A DNA stretch of 53,750 nt from Betaproteobacteria bacterium (lineage in GTDB: Bacteria; Pseudomonadota; Gammaproteobacteria; Burkholderiales; Burkholderiaceae_A): NCBI GenBank assembly GCA_016868305.1, contig VGHK01000013.1, forward strand, positions 1-53,750. The letters are read 5' to 3'. Below the pieces are notes generated by a model. That model saw only the letters and a program-made list of their open reading frames with translations, was not told the origin of the DNA and searched no databases. The translations under genes and the position numbers were made by a program. Positions 44,854 to 53,135 of the stretch are shown one piece after another. Each line of letters begins with the position of its first letter. Positions within the stretch are counted from its first letter, which is position 1.

Positions 44854-46167
44854 ATGAACGCCAAAGTCTATGTGCGCACCTTTGGGTGCCAGATGAATGA
44901 GTATGACTCAGCCAAGATGATCGATGTGTTACAGGCATCGCATGGGCTGGAGTCTACCGACCGGCCCGAAGAGGCTGACGTTATTTTGTTTAACACCTGC
45001 TCGGTACGCGAAAAGGCGCAAGAAAAGGTCTTTTCTGACCTCGGGCGGGCGCGTGACCTCAAGAAACTCAAGCCGCATCTGGTGATTGGCGTGGGCGGCT
45101 GTGTGGCCAGCCAAGAGGGAGAGGCCATTGTGCGCAGGGCGCCCTATGTAGACCTGGTCTTTGGCCCACAGACGCTGCACCGGCTTCCAGCCCTCATCGA
45201 GGCGCGCAGGTCTACGGGACGGCCGCAGGTAGACATCAGCTTTCCAGAGATTGAAAAATTCGACAACCTGCCCCCTGCCCGCGTAGAAGGCCCCTCGGCC
45301 TTTGTCTCGATTATGGAAGGCTGCAGCAAGTACTGCAGCTTCTGTGTGGTGCCATACACAAGGGGTACCGAGGTGTCACGGCCGGCCGAAGATGTTCTGG
45401 CCGAGATTATTGAGCTCACCGATCAGGGGGTAAAAGAAGTTAGCCTGCTGGGCCAGAATGTAAACGCCTTTATCGATCCGAGCACCGGCACCGACTTTGC
45501 CGACCTGCTGCGCATGATCCACGACCTGCCCGGTATCGAGCGCATTCGCTACACCACCTCACACCCCAAAGAATTTAGCCAGCGACTCATCGACGTCTAT
45601 GCAGAACTGCCCAAGCTCGTAAGCCATGTGCACCTGCCGGTGCAGTCGGGTAGCGACCGTATTCTTATGGCCATGAAGCGCGGCTACACCGCGCTTGAGT
45701 ACAAGAGCATTGTGCGCCGCTTAAAGGCGGTGCGGCCCGATGTGTCGCTGTCCACCGACTTTATCGTGGGATTTCCGGGCGAAACCGAAGAAGACTTTGC
45801 CGCCAGCATGCGGCTTATTGAGGCTGTGGGCTTCGACCATTCCTTCTCGTTTGTCTATAGCCCCCGGCCCGGTACCCCCGCGGCATCGCTAGCGGACGAC
45901 ACCCCCGCTGAAGTCAAGCTCAAGCGGCTACAGACCCTGCAGGCAGCCATCGAGGCCAATGCCCAGGCGGTAAGCCAGGCCATGGTGGGCAAGGTCTTCT
46001 CGGTGCTGGTGGAGGGCCCTGCAAAAAAGAATGCCAACGAACTCATGGCCCGTACCGAGAACAATCGCGTGGTGAACTTCCCAGGGCCCGCCCGGTTGAT
46101 CGGCCATATGATTCCCATACGCATTACCCAGGCCTTAAGCCACAGCCTGCGGGGCGAGGCCGTCTAG
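44854..46167 (+). CDS. miaB: tRNA-2-methylthio-N6-dimethylallyladenosine synthase MiaB
   Basis: This radical-SAM methylthiotransferase adds the 2-methylthio group to i6A37 of tRNAs reading UNN codons. At 437 residues it has the UPF0004 domain with three cluster cysteines (Cys12 in [11 protein letters not shown], Cys49 in NTCSVREKA, Cys83 in GVGGCVAS), the radical-SAM motif CSKYCSFC (Cys157, 161, 164) followed by VVPYTRGTE, and [27 protein letters not shown]-terminal TRAM domain (about 375-435) completes it. It heads the miaB-ybeZ-ybeY-ybeX-lnt cluster; ybeZ begins at the very next base. Confidence 0.97.
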   Translation: MNAKVYVRTFGCQMNEYDSAKMIDVLQASHGLESTDRPEEADVILFNTCSVREKAQEKVFSDLGRARDLKKLKPHLVIGVGGCVASQEGEAIVRRAPYVDLVFGPQTLHRLPALIEARRSTGRPQVDISFPEIEKFDNLPPARVEGPSAFVSIMEGCSKYCSFCVVPYTRGTEVSRPAEDVLAEIIELTDQGVKEVSLLGQNVNAFIDPSTGTDFADLLRMIHDLPGIERIRYTTSHPKEFSQRLIDVYAELPKLVSHVHLPVQSGSDRILMAMKRGYTALEYKSIVRRLKAVRPDVSLSTDFIVGFPGETEEDFAASMRLIEAVGFDHSFSFVYSPRPGTPAASLADDTPAEVKLKRLQTLQAAIEANAQAVSQAMVGKVFSVLVEGPAKKNANELMARTENNRVVNFPGPARLIGHMIPIRITQALSHSLRGEAV

Positions 46168-47220
46168 GTGCGGGCCGATCGCGGCAGCGGTGCGGTGCAA
46201 AGGCTAAGCCTGTTGGAGCACGACAATCATGGGCTTGCGGCCCTCTGCGGGCCGCTGGAACAGAACCTGCGCGCTATCGAAACCGGGCTTGATGTCAGCA
46301 TTCGCCGGCGCGGCCCGATATTCGAGGTCTCTGGCGGACAGCAGTCGGTAGCCCGGGCCACGGCCTTGCTTGAGAACCTTGCCCAAAACCCAGACACCAT
46401 TCGACTGGAGGACCTGCAGTTGGCCATGGTGGAACACCGCCCCATGGGCAGAACAAAAGGGCTAGGCACGATGGCCAAAGCGGGTGCCAAAGACACCGCC
46501 GAAAGCCATGACGACGCAGGTTTAGAGGAAAGCCTCTTGCACCCCGAGGCCGAAGAGGAAGGTGCCGTACTGCGCACCCGCAGGCGCGACCTGCGCGGCC
46601 GCACGCCCAATCAGCGTCAGTACCTGGCGCAGATTCTGAGCCATGATGTCTGCTTTGGTATTGGGCCGGCAGGCACTGGAAAGACCTTTCTTGCTGTGGC
46701 CTGCGCGGTGGATGCCCTTGAGCGGGATCTCGTGCAGCGCATTGTGCTGACCCGGCCGGCGGTAGAGGCCGGCGAGCGGCTTGGCTTTCTGCCGGGAGAC
46801 CTTGCCCAAAAGGTAGACCCCTATCTGCGGCCCCTTTACGATGCCCTCTACGATCTCATGGGCTATGAAAAAGTAATTAAGCTCATCGAAAAGCAGTTAA
46901 TCGAAATTGCCCCACTTGCCTATATGCGCGGCCGCACCCTCAACCATGCCTTTGTCATTCTGGATGAAGCCCAGAACACCACGCCAGAGCAGATGAAGAT
47001 GTTTCTTACACGCATTGGTTTTGGCAGTAAGGCCGTGATTACCGGAGACCCCTCGCAGATCGACCTTCCCAAGGGGCACAAAAGCGGGCTGATTGATGCC
47101 CACAGTGTGCTGCAGGGCGTGCGGGGTATCGCATTTTTGGAGTTCACCAGTCGCGATGTGGTGCGCCATCCGCTGGTGGCGCGGATTGTCGAGGCCTATG
47201 CCCAGCAGTCTTCGGCTTAG
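46168..47220 (+). CDS. ybeZ: PhoH-family ATPase YbeZ
   Basis: This 350-residue cytoplasmic ATPase of the PhoH family partners the ribonuclease YbeY in rRNA handling. Walker A is [15 protein letters not shown] (about 165-180), and further motifs are [36 protein letters not shown] (Walker B) and [14 protein letters not shown]-like N-terminal domain precedes the ATPase. The start is a GTG directly after the miaB TAG with no gap, so expression depends on translational coupling. ybeY begins 23 bp before its stop. Confidence 0.93.
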   Translation: MRADRGSGAVQRLSLLEHDNHGLAALCGPLEQNLRAIETGLDVSIRRRGPIFEVSGGQQSVARATALLENLAQNPDTIRLEDLQLAMVEHRPMGRTKGLGTMAKAGAKDTAESHDDAGLEESLLHPEAEEEGAVLRTRRRDLRGRTPNQRQYLAQILSHDVCFGIGPAGTGKTFLAVACAVDALERDLVQRIVLTRPAVEAGERLGFLPGDLAQKVDPYLRPLYDALYDLMGYEKVIKLIEKQLIEIAPLAYMRGRTLNHAFVILDEAQNTTPEQMKMFLTRIGFGSKAVITGDPSQIDLPKGHKSGLIDAHSVLQGVRGIAFLEFTSRDVVRHPLVARIVEAYAQQSSA

Positions 47221-47656
47221 CCTGCAATGGGCAATGCCCAGAGCGCCAGAGGCATGGCCCCTGCCGCGGCCACGTATTCGAAGGCTGCTGCTCGCAAGCC
47301 TCGGTGCCCAGGGAATACTTGCCGAGATCACCGTACGGCTGGTGGGCCAAAAAGAAGGTCGGCAGATCAACCGCGAGTTTCGTGGCAAAGACTACGCCAC
47401 CAATGTGCTCACCTTCGCCTATCAGCATCACCCCGTGGTACAGGCCGACCTGGTGCTCTGCCTGCCAATTTTGACCCGCGAGGCAGGCGCCCAGCATAAA
47501 GACCTTTCTGCGCATTTTGCGCATATGCTGGTGCATGGCATGCTGCATGCGCAGGGGCTTGACCACGAAGACCCCGAGGAGGCCGAGCATATGGAGGGCC
47601 TAGAGCGACGTATTTTGAAACGGTTTCGACTGCCAGACCCGTATTCGGTACACTAG
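47198..47656 (+). CDS. ybeY: Endoribonuclease YbeY (rRNA maturation factor)
   Basis: YbeY is a zinc-dependent single-strand RNase needed for 16S rRNA 3'-end maturation and ribosome quality control. The 152-residue product has the three-histidine metal motif HMLVHGMLHAQGLDH, KDYATNVLTFAYQ and ADLVLCLPIL. I chose ATG 47198, which gives the usual length and begins [10 protein letters not shown]; longer in-frame starts lie deep inside ybeZ and are not homologous. It overlaps ybeZ by 23 bp. In this copy the usual GDI in the DLVLC block reads VLCLP, a small oddity. Confidence 0.93.
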   Translation: MPSSLRLSLQWAMPRAPEAWPLPRPRIRRLLLASLGAQGILAEITVRLVGQKEGRQINREFRGKDYATNVLTFAYQHHPVVQADLVLCLPILTREAGAQHKDLSAHFAHMLVHGMLHAQGLDHEDPEEAEHMEGLERRILKRFRLPDPYSVH

Positions 47657-47683
47657 TGGGGTGTTTAACTCTCATGCCAGTGC

Positions 47684-48556
47684 ATGTCAGACCCAGACCC
47701 TAGGCCCTCGGGCCTGAGTCATTCCCTCAAGCGTCTGTTCGGCCGTTTCTTTGGCCGCAGCGACGACAAAGAAGAGCTTATTGAGCAGCTCCGAGAGGCG
47801 CAGGCCCATGCTGTCATTGATGCCGATGCGGTGTCGATGATGGAAGGCGTGCTCCAGGTGGGCGATCTCGCCGTGCGCGACCTGATGGTGCCGCGCGCGC
47901 AAATGGATGTGCTCGATATCAACGACCCGCTCGACCAGATTCTACCCTTCGTGCTGCAGACGGCTCACTCTCGGTTCCCGGTGATCGACGGCAATAAAGA
48001 CAATGTCATTGGCATTCTGCTGGCCAAAGACCTTTTGCGTGTCTTGGCCGACGATGAAGACGATGTTCGCGGGCTGCTGCGGCCTGCGGTATTTGTGCCG
48101 GAGTCTAAAAGGCTTAATGTTCTGCTGCGCGACTTTCGTAATAACCGCAATCACATTGCTATTGTTGTTGACGAATACGGCGGCGTGGCGGGCCTGATCA
48201 CGATTGAAGATGTCATTGAACAGATCGTAGGAGACATTGAAGACGAGCACGACACCGACGAGGAAGAAGACAACATTATTCCCGTCGCCCACGAGCCCGG
48301 CCTTTTCCGCATTAAGGCGCTCACGCCGATTACCCAGTTTAATGAGGCATTTGCCTGCGCTCTGTCCGATGAAGACAGCGATACCGTGGGGGGGCTGGTT
48401 ACCGACCATCTCGGCCGCGTACCCCATCGCGAAGAGCATGTCCAGATCGCAGGCTTTGACTTCGAAGTGCAGCGGGCCGATGCTCGTATGGTGCAGATGC
48501 TGCTGGTACGTCGCCTGCCCGATACCTCGGAGCAGCCAGACGCTGAGGGCCAATAG
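47684..48556 (+). CDS. ybeX: CBS-domain protein YbeX/CorC
   Basis: This 290-residue soluble protein has two CBS domains (about 65-185, with VRDLMVPRAQMDVL and IAIVVDEYGGVAGLITIEDVIEQIVGDI as visible parts) and a C-terminal CorC_HlyC domain (about 205-280). It lacks the membrane DUF21 part of the larger paralogues. YbeX/CorC is linked to magnesium/cobalt efflux and to ribosome metabolism, fitting its place after ybeY. The acidic EDEHDTDEEEDN stretch lies between the two domains. lnt begins 3 bp after its stop. Confidence 0.95.
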   Translation: MSDPDPRPSGLSHSLKRLFGRFFGRSDDKEELIEQLREAQAHAVIDADAVSMMEGVLQVGDLAVRDLMVPRAQMDVLDINDPLDQILPFVLQTAHSRFPVIDGNKDNVIGILLAKDLLRVLADDEDDVRGLLRPAVFVPESKRLNVLLRDFRNNRNHIAIVVDEYGGVAGLITIEDVIEQIVGDIEDEHDTDEEEDNIIPVAHEPGLFRIKALTPITQFNEAFACALSDEDSDTVGGLVTDHLGRVPHREEHVQIAGFDFEVQRADARMVQMLLVRRLPDTSEQPDAEGQ

Positions 48557-48559
48557 CCC

Positions 48560-49996
48560 ATGAGTCTGGTTCTACCGGGGTGGCTGGAGAGCCTCGGAGC
48601 GCTGTTCTTCCTGGCAATTCTTATTCGCCTGTTTAAGACCCCCGCGGAATGGGCCGCCTGGCTAGCCAGCGGCCTGCTGATCGTAGGCTGCCTATTTGGC
48701 TTTCACTGGATCTTTATCAGCCTGCATACCTATGGCGAGATGCCCGCGATTATTGCCGGGTTTGCCACCATTCTTTTGGCACTCTATGTAGCCGCATACG
48801 GCCTCTTGGCAGGCTGGCTGGTGCGTCGGTTTCATTTGCAGCCTCTTGCCATCGCAGGGCTTATTACATCGCTGGAATGGCTGCGTGGCGTAGCCTTTAC
48901 CGGCTTTCCCTGGCTCAACTGGGGCTACCAACAAGTCGACAGCCTGCTTGCAGGCTTTGCCCCCTGGATCGGCGTCTATGGCGTGGTCTTTGTCACCGCG
49001 CTGTCTGCCGCCTGGCTGGCCCAAGGGCTGCCCCGCCCCCTGCTCGCCACCGTGTTTCTGCACCTGGCTGGCGGGGTGGCGGGCACCATTGCGCTCACCA
49101 GTCCATCGGGGCTCCCGCTGCAGGCTGCGCTGGTACAGACGGCCATTCCACAGCAGATGAAGTTCGACCCGGCCCATGCCCTCGCCGGAGAGCAGACGGT
49201 GCTCAGTCTTGCCGCAGTAGCCGCCAACCCAGGCAGCCGGCTAGACCTTATCGTGCTGCCCGAAACCGCCCTAATTCAGCCATGGAACCGGGTATCTGCC
49301 AGCACCCAAGAAGCCTTACATCGCATTGCTGAGCGCAGCGGTGCCAGCCTCATTACGGGCATTCCGCTGCAAGATGCCCGCGGCTGGACCAACTCGGCAA
49401 TTCTGATCAAGCCGTCGGAGCCCGCAGGTCAGTATGCCGCACGCTACGACAAGCACCATTTGGTGCCCTTTGGTGAGTTTATTCCCTGGGGGTTTCGCTG
49501 GTTTGTCGACCTGATGAACATGCCCCTGGGGGACTTTCGGCGCGGGGAACCCGTGCAGACCCCTTTTATGGTGAGTGACCAGCGCATCGGCGCCAACATC
49601 TGCTTTGAAGACTTGTTTGGCGAAGAGATTATCCGCGCGATGTCTCCTGAGCGATCAGAACGCGATCAGCCAACGATCTTGCTGAACCTGAGCAACCTTG
49701 CCTGGTTTGGCAATACCAATGCCCTCAGCCAGCACCTTCAGGTGGCCCGTATGCGCTCGCTTGAAACCGGACGGCCAAGCCTTCGGGCCACCAACACCGG
49801 CATGACCGCCGCCATTGACCACAAGGGGCGGATAATCGCACAGTCACTACCCCAGGAGACAGACCTGCTGGTTGCCCAGGTGCAGGGCATGACAGGCGTC
49901 ACGCCCTACATTCGGTTTGGCAACCTGCCGGCACTGGGTCTGGCGCTCTTAAGCATTGCCACCAGTCTGATTATTGTGGGCCTGCGCAAAGGCTAG
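48560..49996 (+). CDS. lnt: Apolipoprotein N-acyltransferase Lnt
   Basis: Lnt N-acylates the cysteine of lipoproteins in the inner membrane, the last maturation step before export. At 478 residues it is slightly shorter than the usual 500-530, the difference being at the N-terminus. Six or so hydrophobic helices (about 10-175) precede the nitrilase-fold domain, whose catalytic triad is Glu235 (VLPETAL), Lys298 (RYDKHHLVPFGEF) and Cys348 (NICFEDLFG). A final helix anchors the C-terminus. It ends the miaB-ybeZ-ybeY-ybeX-lnt run, and its stop codon overlaps the stop of the convergent ABC permease gene by 4 bases within a GCTAGC palindrome. Confidence 0.96.
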   Translation: MSLVLPGWLESLGALFFLAILIRLFKTPAEWAAWLASGLLIVGCLFGFHWIFISLHTYGEMPAIIAGFATILLALYVAAYGLLAGWLVRRFHLQPLAIAGLITSLEWLRGVAFTGFPWLNWGYQQVDSLLAGFAPWIGVYGVVFVTALSAAWLAQGLPRPLLATVFLHLAGGVAGTIALTSPSGLPLQAALVQTAIPQQMKFDPAHALAGEQTVLSLAAVAANPGSRLDLIVLPETALIQPWNRVSASTQEALHRIAERSGASLITGIPLQDARGWTNSAILIKPSEPAGQYAARYDKHHLVPFGEFIPWGFRWFVDLMNMPLGDFRRGEPVQTPFMVSDQRIGANICFEDLFGEEIIRAMSPERSERDQPTILLNLSNLAWFGNTNALSQHLQVARMRSLETGRPSLRATNTGMTAAIDHKGRIIAQSLPQETDLLVAQVQGMTGVTPYIRFGNLPALGLALLSIATSLIIVGLRKG

Positions 49997-50763
49997 CGGT
50001 TCTGGCCACGAAATGCCCAGCCGGTAAAACGCTTTTCGATCAGCGCCGTGCAGATATAGAGCAGGATACCGAGCACCGCCAAGACCAATAGCCCGGCAAA
50101 GACAATCTGCACCTGAAAGGCCGCCTGGGCATCGAGCATCAGCTTTCCGATCCCTTTGTTGGCGCCCACGGTTTCAGACACCACCGCGCCCACGAAGGCC
50201 AGCGTAATGGCCACCTTCAGCGACCCAAAGAAATACGGCAGCGACCGCGGTATACCCACCTTGCGCATGATGTCGAGCTTTGAGGCGCCCAAGGCCCGCA
50301 GCACGTCTTCGAGCTCGGGCTCGGTGGTGGCTAGGCCCGTGGCGACGTTTACCACGATTGGAAAAAACGAGATGAGAAACGCCGTGAGGATGGCAGGAAT
50401 TTCTCCGAGACCAAACCAGAGAATAAGCACGGGCACCACTGCCACTTTAGGAATCGAGTTAAAGCCCACCAAAAGAGGGTAGACACCGGCATAGATTGCC
50501 TTGTGCCAGCCCACGGCAATACCCATTAAAAGCCCAAACACTGTAGCAAGCGCAAAGCCTGCCAGGGTAGTCCAGAGCGTCACCCAGGAGTTACTGATAA
50601 TTGGGGCTCGGAATTCGATAAGCGCGGCAAAGATCACCGAAGGCGCAGGCAGAATGGTAAGCGGGATACTAAAAACCCGGCAGGCAAGCTCCCATATAAC
50701 AAAAAGGCCAATCGTAAAGGCGGCCGGCGAGACCACCTTCACCATAAATTCATCGCGGTCCAT
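49993..50763 (-). CDS. NitT/TauT-type ABC transporter permease
   Basis: This 256-residue inner-membrane permease has about six helices. The ATPase-contacting loop reads EDVLRALGASKLDIMRKVGIP, matching the EAA motif. It resembles SsuC, TauC and ThiX-type proteins. The ATG overlaps the ATPase stop by one base (TAATG), so the two are coupled. It is last in the transporter operon: binding protein, ATPase, permease. Substrate is taken from context only: the neighbouring uraH and allantoate-amidohydrolase-like genes suggest a purine- or ureide-type compound. Confidence 0.9.
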   Translation of the reverse strand: MDRDEFMVKVVSPAAFTIGLFVIWELACRVFSIPLTILPAPSVIFAALIEFRAPIISNSWVTLWTTLAGFALATVFGLLMGIAVGWHKAIYAGVYPLLVGFNSIPKVAVVPVLILWFGLGEIPAILTAFLISFFPIVVNVATGLATTEPELEDVLRALGASKLDIMRKVGIPRSLPYFFGSLKVAITLAFVGAVVSETVGANKGIGKLMLDAQAAFQVQIVFAGLLVLAVLGILLYICTALIEKRFTGWAFRGQNR

Positions 50764-51545
50764 TAGTGCTTGCCTCCAATCATGCTGCGTAGTTCGTGCA
50801 CCACGTCTTGAAACTCTGCGGTGTAGGTAACCTCAAGGTCGCGTGGGCGGGGAATCGTAACCCTGCATTTTTTCACGATACGACCAGGGCGGTTGGACAT
50901 GACATAGACGGTATCGGCCAGAAATACGGCCTCGCGCAGGTCATGGGTGACCAGCATTACCGTAACGCCGCGCGCGGCATGAATGTCGCGCAGGGCGCAC
51001 CAGAGCTCTTCTCGGGTAAAGGCATCGAGCGCGCCAAAGGGCTCATCGAGCATCAGCACCTCGGGCTCATGAATAAGCGCTCTACAGATAGAAGCACGCT
51101 GCTGCATGCCGCCCGATAACTGCCACGGAAACTTGTCGGTAAAGCCGGTGAGGCCCACCGAGTTAAGAAGGTCTACCGCCTTTTGCTTGTACTCAGCCCG
51201 ATGAGAACCGATGCGCTGCCGATGGGGCGGCACGATCTCCAGCGGCAGCAGAACGTTATCGACACAGGTGCGCCAAGGCAGAAGGTTGCTGTTCTGAAAG
51301 GCCATGCCGACAGACTTCAGCGGCCGAGTAACCGTTTCGCCCTTTACCTTGAGCTCGCCCTTGGACACCGGATGCAGTCCACTGATGAGCTTCATGAGTG
51401 AACTCTTGCCACAGCCCGATGGCCCCACCACGGCAATAAACTCGCCGGGTTCAATATCGAGGCTCACATCCTCAATCGCAGGAACGGCAGACGCTCCCTT
51501 GCCATAGGCCATGGAGACATTGTTTAAGACTACCAAAGGATCCAC
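50763..51545 (-). CDS. NitT/TauT-type ABC transporter ATP-binding protein
   Basis: This roughly 260-residue ATPase has Walker A GPSGCGKSSLMK, the Q-loop in GMAFQNSNLLPW, the signature QLSGGMQQRA, Walker B VLMLDEPFGALD and the H-loop VTHDLREAV. It is the SsuB/TauB type. Two GTG codons near the N-terminus are possible starts: 51545 has AGGGGG about five bases upstream, while 51551 has the G run immediately adjacent, so I prefer 51545. It lies 107 bp after the binding-protein stop and a strong hairpin sits in that gap. Confidence 0.93.
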   Translation of the reverse strand: MDPLVVLNNVSMAYGKGASAVPAIEDVSLDIEPGEFIAVVGPSGCGKSSLMKLISGLHPVSKGELKVKGETVTRPLKSVGMAFQNSNLLPWRTCVDNVLLPLEIVPPHRQRIGSHRAEYKQKAVDLLNSVGLTGFTDKFPWQLSGGMQQRASICRALIHEPEVLMLDEPFGALDAFTREELWCALRDIHAARGVTVMLVTHDLREAVFLADTVYVMSNRPGRIVKKCRVTIPRPRDLEVTYTAEFQDVVHELRSMIGGKH

Positions 51546-51592
51546 GGGCACCCCCTATTGCTTACAAATACCACTTAACACTCACCACAGGA

Positions 51593-51622
51593 CCCCTCCC
51601 CGCGATAAATCACGGGGAGGGG
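51593..51622 (-). promoter_or_regulatory. Strong hairpin between the binding-protein and ATPase genes
   Basis: CCCCTCCCCG (51593-51602) pairs perfectly with CGGGGAGGGG (51613-51622) across a 10-base loop. It lies just downstream of the binding-protein stop codon with no U-tract following. Hairpins in this position commonly protect the upstream mRNA or reduce read-through, giving more binding protein than ATPase and permease. It may act as a leaky terminator. Confidence 0.75.
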
Positions 51623-51658
51623 CTTTCAGGTCAGCGAAGGCTTTAACAACGGTAATTC

Positions 51659-52660
51659 TTACTGCACCAGGCGCTGCTCGCGCGGGGGCAGAAACTCAGA
51701 AGTAAAGATATCCTGAGCCTTGGGCTTGTTGGTGTACTTAAAGGTCAGACCGATCTGGTCGATCGAACGCGAAAGCCGACCCATATCGACACCACCGAGG
51801 CCATTCTTGCGGACATCGGGGGTAACGAAGTTACGGGTAATCGAAAGCTTCAGGCGCTCAAGTTCCACGTCGCGCTTGGCGATCTGGTTACGGGCCATCA
51901 GCGAATCGATTGCGGTCTCAGGCGACTTGACAGTCTCTTGAATTCCCTTAATGGTGGCGCGCACAAAACCTGCAACCGCCTTGGGATTGGCCTTGGCAAA
52001 GTCGGGGTTGACGATGATCACGTTGCCATAGAGGTCAACGCCGTGGTCTTTCATGAGCATGACCACAATGTCATCATCAGAAGCGCCATTGGCCTTTAGG
52101 TTCATGTACGACGAGAACCAAAAACCCGTAATGGCATCAACCTTGCCCTGCACCAGCATGGGCTCGCGCACCGGAAAGCCCACATTCTCGATCTTTACCT
52201 TGGAGGCATCGATCTTGTTGGCATCCACAAAGATGGGCCACTGGGCATAAGCCCCGTCGGGTGCTGGCGCTCCGAGAATCTTACCCTCAAGGTCTTTTGG
52301 CGTTTTAATGCCGGTTTTCTTTAGGGTGATGATCGCGAAGGCAGGCGTGTCATAGACCATCTGTACGGCTTTAATCGGGCTATTGGCCGCATTGTCGCGG
52401 TACTTCACCAACGAATTGATATCGGCAAAGCCCAGTTGATAAGCCCCGGAGGCAACACGGTTAATCCCCTCCACCGAACCGGACCCTGGATCAACCGTCA
52501 CATCAAGCCCTTCGGCCTTGTAAAAGCCCTTATCAATCGCAACAAAATAGGGCGCTGCTGGCCCCTCAAATCGCCAGTCGAGTGCAAATTTGATCGCTGT
52601 TTGTGCATAGACACTGCCCGTTACCAGCAATCCACCTACGAGGGCTGCAAGAAGTTTCAT
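51659..52660 (-). CDS. ABC transporter substrate-binding protein, NMT1/THI5-like
   Basis: This 333-residue periplasmic binding protein has a signal peptide (about 1-19, cut after SVYA). The mature start (IKFALDWRFEGPAAPYFVAIDKGFYKAEGLDV) is the NMT1/THI5 pattern, followed by SGAYQLGFADINSLVKY and GAPAPDGAYAQW. The start ATG 52660 has AAGGAG 6 bases upstream, better than the GTG one codon before. Related proteins bind hydroxymethylpyrimidine, taurine, nitrate or purines. Given uraH and an amidohydrolase upstream on the same strand, a purine/ureide or hydantoin ligand is the best guess. No thiamine riboswitch is seen upstream. Confidence 0.9.
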   Translation of the reverse strand: MKLLAALVGGLLVTGSVYAQTAIKFALDWRFEGPAAPYFVAIDKGFYKAEGLDVTVDPGSGSVEGINRVASGAYQLGFADINSLVKYRDNAANSPIKAVQMVYDTPAFAIITLKKTGIKTPKDLEGKILGAPAPDGAYAQWPIFVDANKIDASKVKIENVGFPVREPMLVQGKVDAITGFWFSSYMNLKANGASDDDIVVMLMKDHGVDLYGNVIIVNPDFAKANPKAVAGFVRATIKGIQETVKSPETAIDSLMARNQIAKRDVELERLKLSITRNFVTPDVRKNGLGGVDMGRLSRSIDQIGLTFKYTNKPKAQDIFTSEFLPPREQRLVQ

Positions 52661-52767
52661 CACTATCTCCTTAAAAAGACCATCCAGATCAACGTTAAAT
52701 TTCTAACTACCCATTACTGCCATTGCTCCAACCACTTATAAATGCAATAAACACTCCACTCTACAGG

Positions 52768-53127
52768 TCAACTACCCCGATAAGTGGAATAACTCCAAGG
52801 CGTGCAGACCAGCGGCACGTGGTAACTACCGACGGCCTCAGCAAGTCCAAACTCTAGAGACACTTCATCGAGAAATGCCGGGTCAGGAAGTACCTGACCG
52901 AGGCCTCGAAAATACGCCGCCACCCCAAAGACCAGCCGATAACGCCCGGTCGGAATAGTCTCGCCCTCAAGCAACGGACGGTCGGTCCTGCCATCGGCAT
53001 TGGTCTGGGTCTGGGCCACGGGCGCCCAGGCATCTTTTTCTGCAAGCCTGCGGTCAAGCCGAATCGCCATGCCTGCTGCCGGCCGGCCCGAGAGGGTATC
53101 CAAAACATGGGTGCTGAGCTTGGCCAT
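52768..53127 (-). CDS. uraH: 5-hydroxyisourate hydrolase (transthyretin-like)
   Basis: This enzyme hydrolyses 5-hydroxyisourate, the product of urate oxidation, in uric acid breakdown to allantoin. The 119-residue product has KLSTHVLDTLSGRPA with the catalytic His7, TNADGRTDRPLL (Arg region), GRYRLVFGVAAYF and the C-terminal YSTYRGS tetrad that defines the family against true transthyretin. It is a cytoplasmic form, with no signal peptide. ATG 53127 has AGGAG at long spacing (10 bases). It follows the amidohydrolase gene by 8 bp, so they share a transcript. Confidence 0.95.
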   Translation of the reverse strand: MAKLSTHVLDTLSGRPAAGMAIRLDRRLAEKDAWAPVAQTQTNADGRTDRPLLEGETIPTGRYRLVFGVAAYFRGLGQVLPDPAFLDEVSLEFGLAEAVGSYHVPLVCTPWSYSTYRGS

Positions 53128-53135
53128 AGAACGGT

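Noticed and set aside
52661-52767. Thiamine (THI-box) riboswitch upstream of the NMT1-like binding protein
   Set aside because: Only 107 bp of A/T-rich spacer is present and no conserved TPP-riboswitch core was seen.
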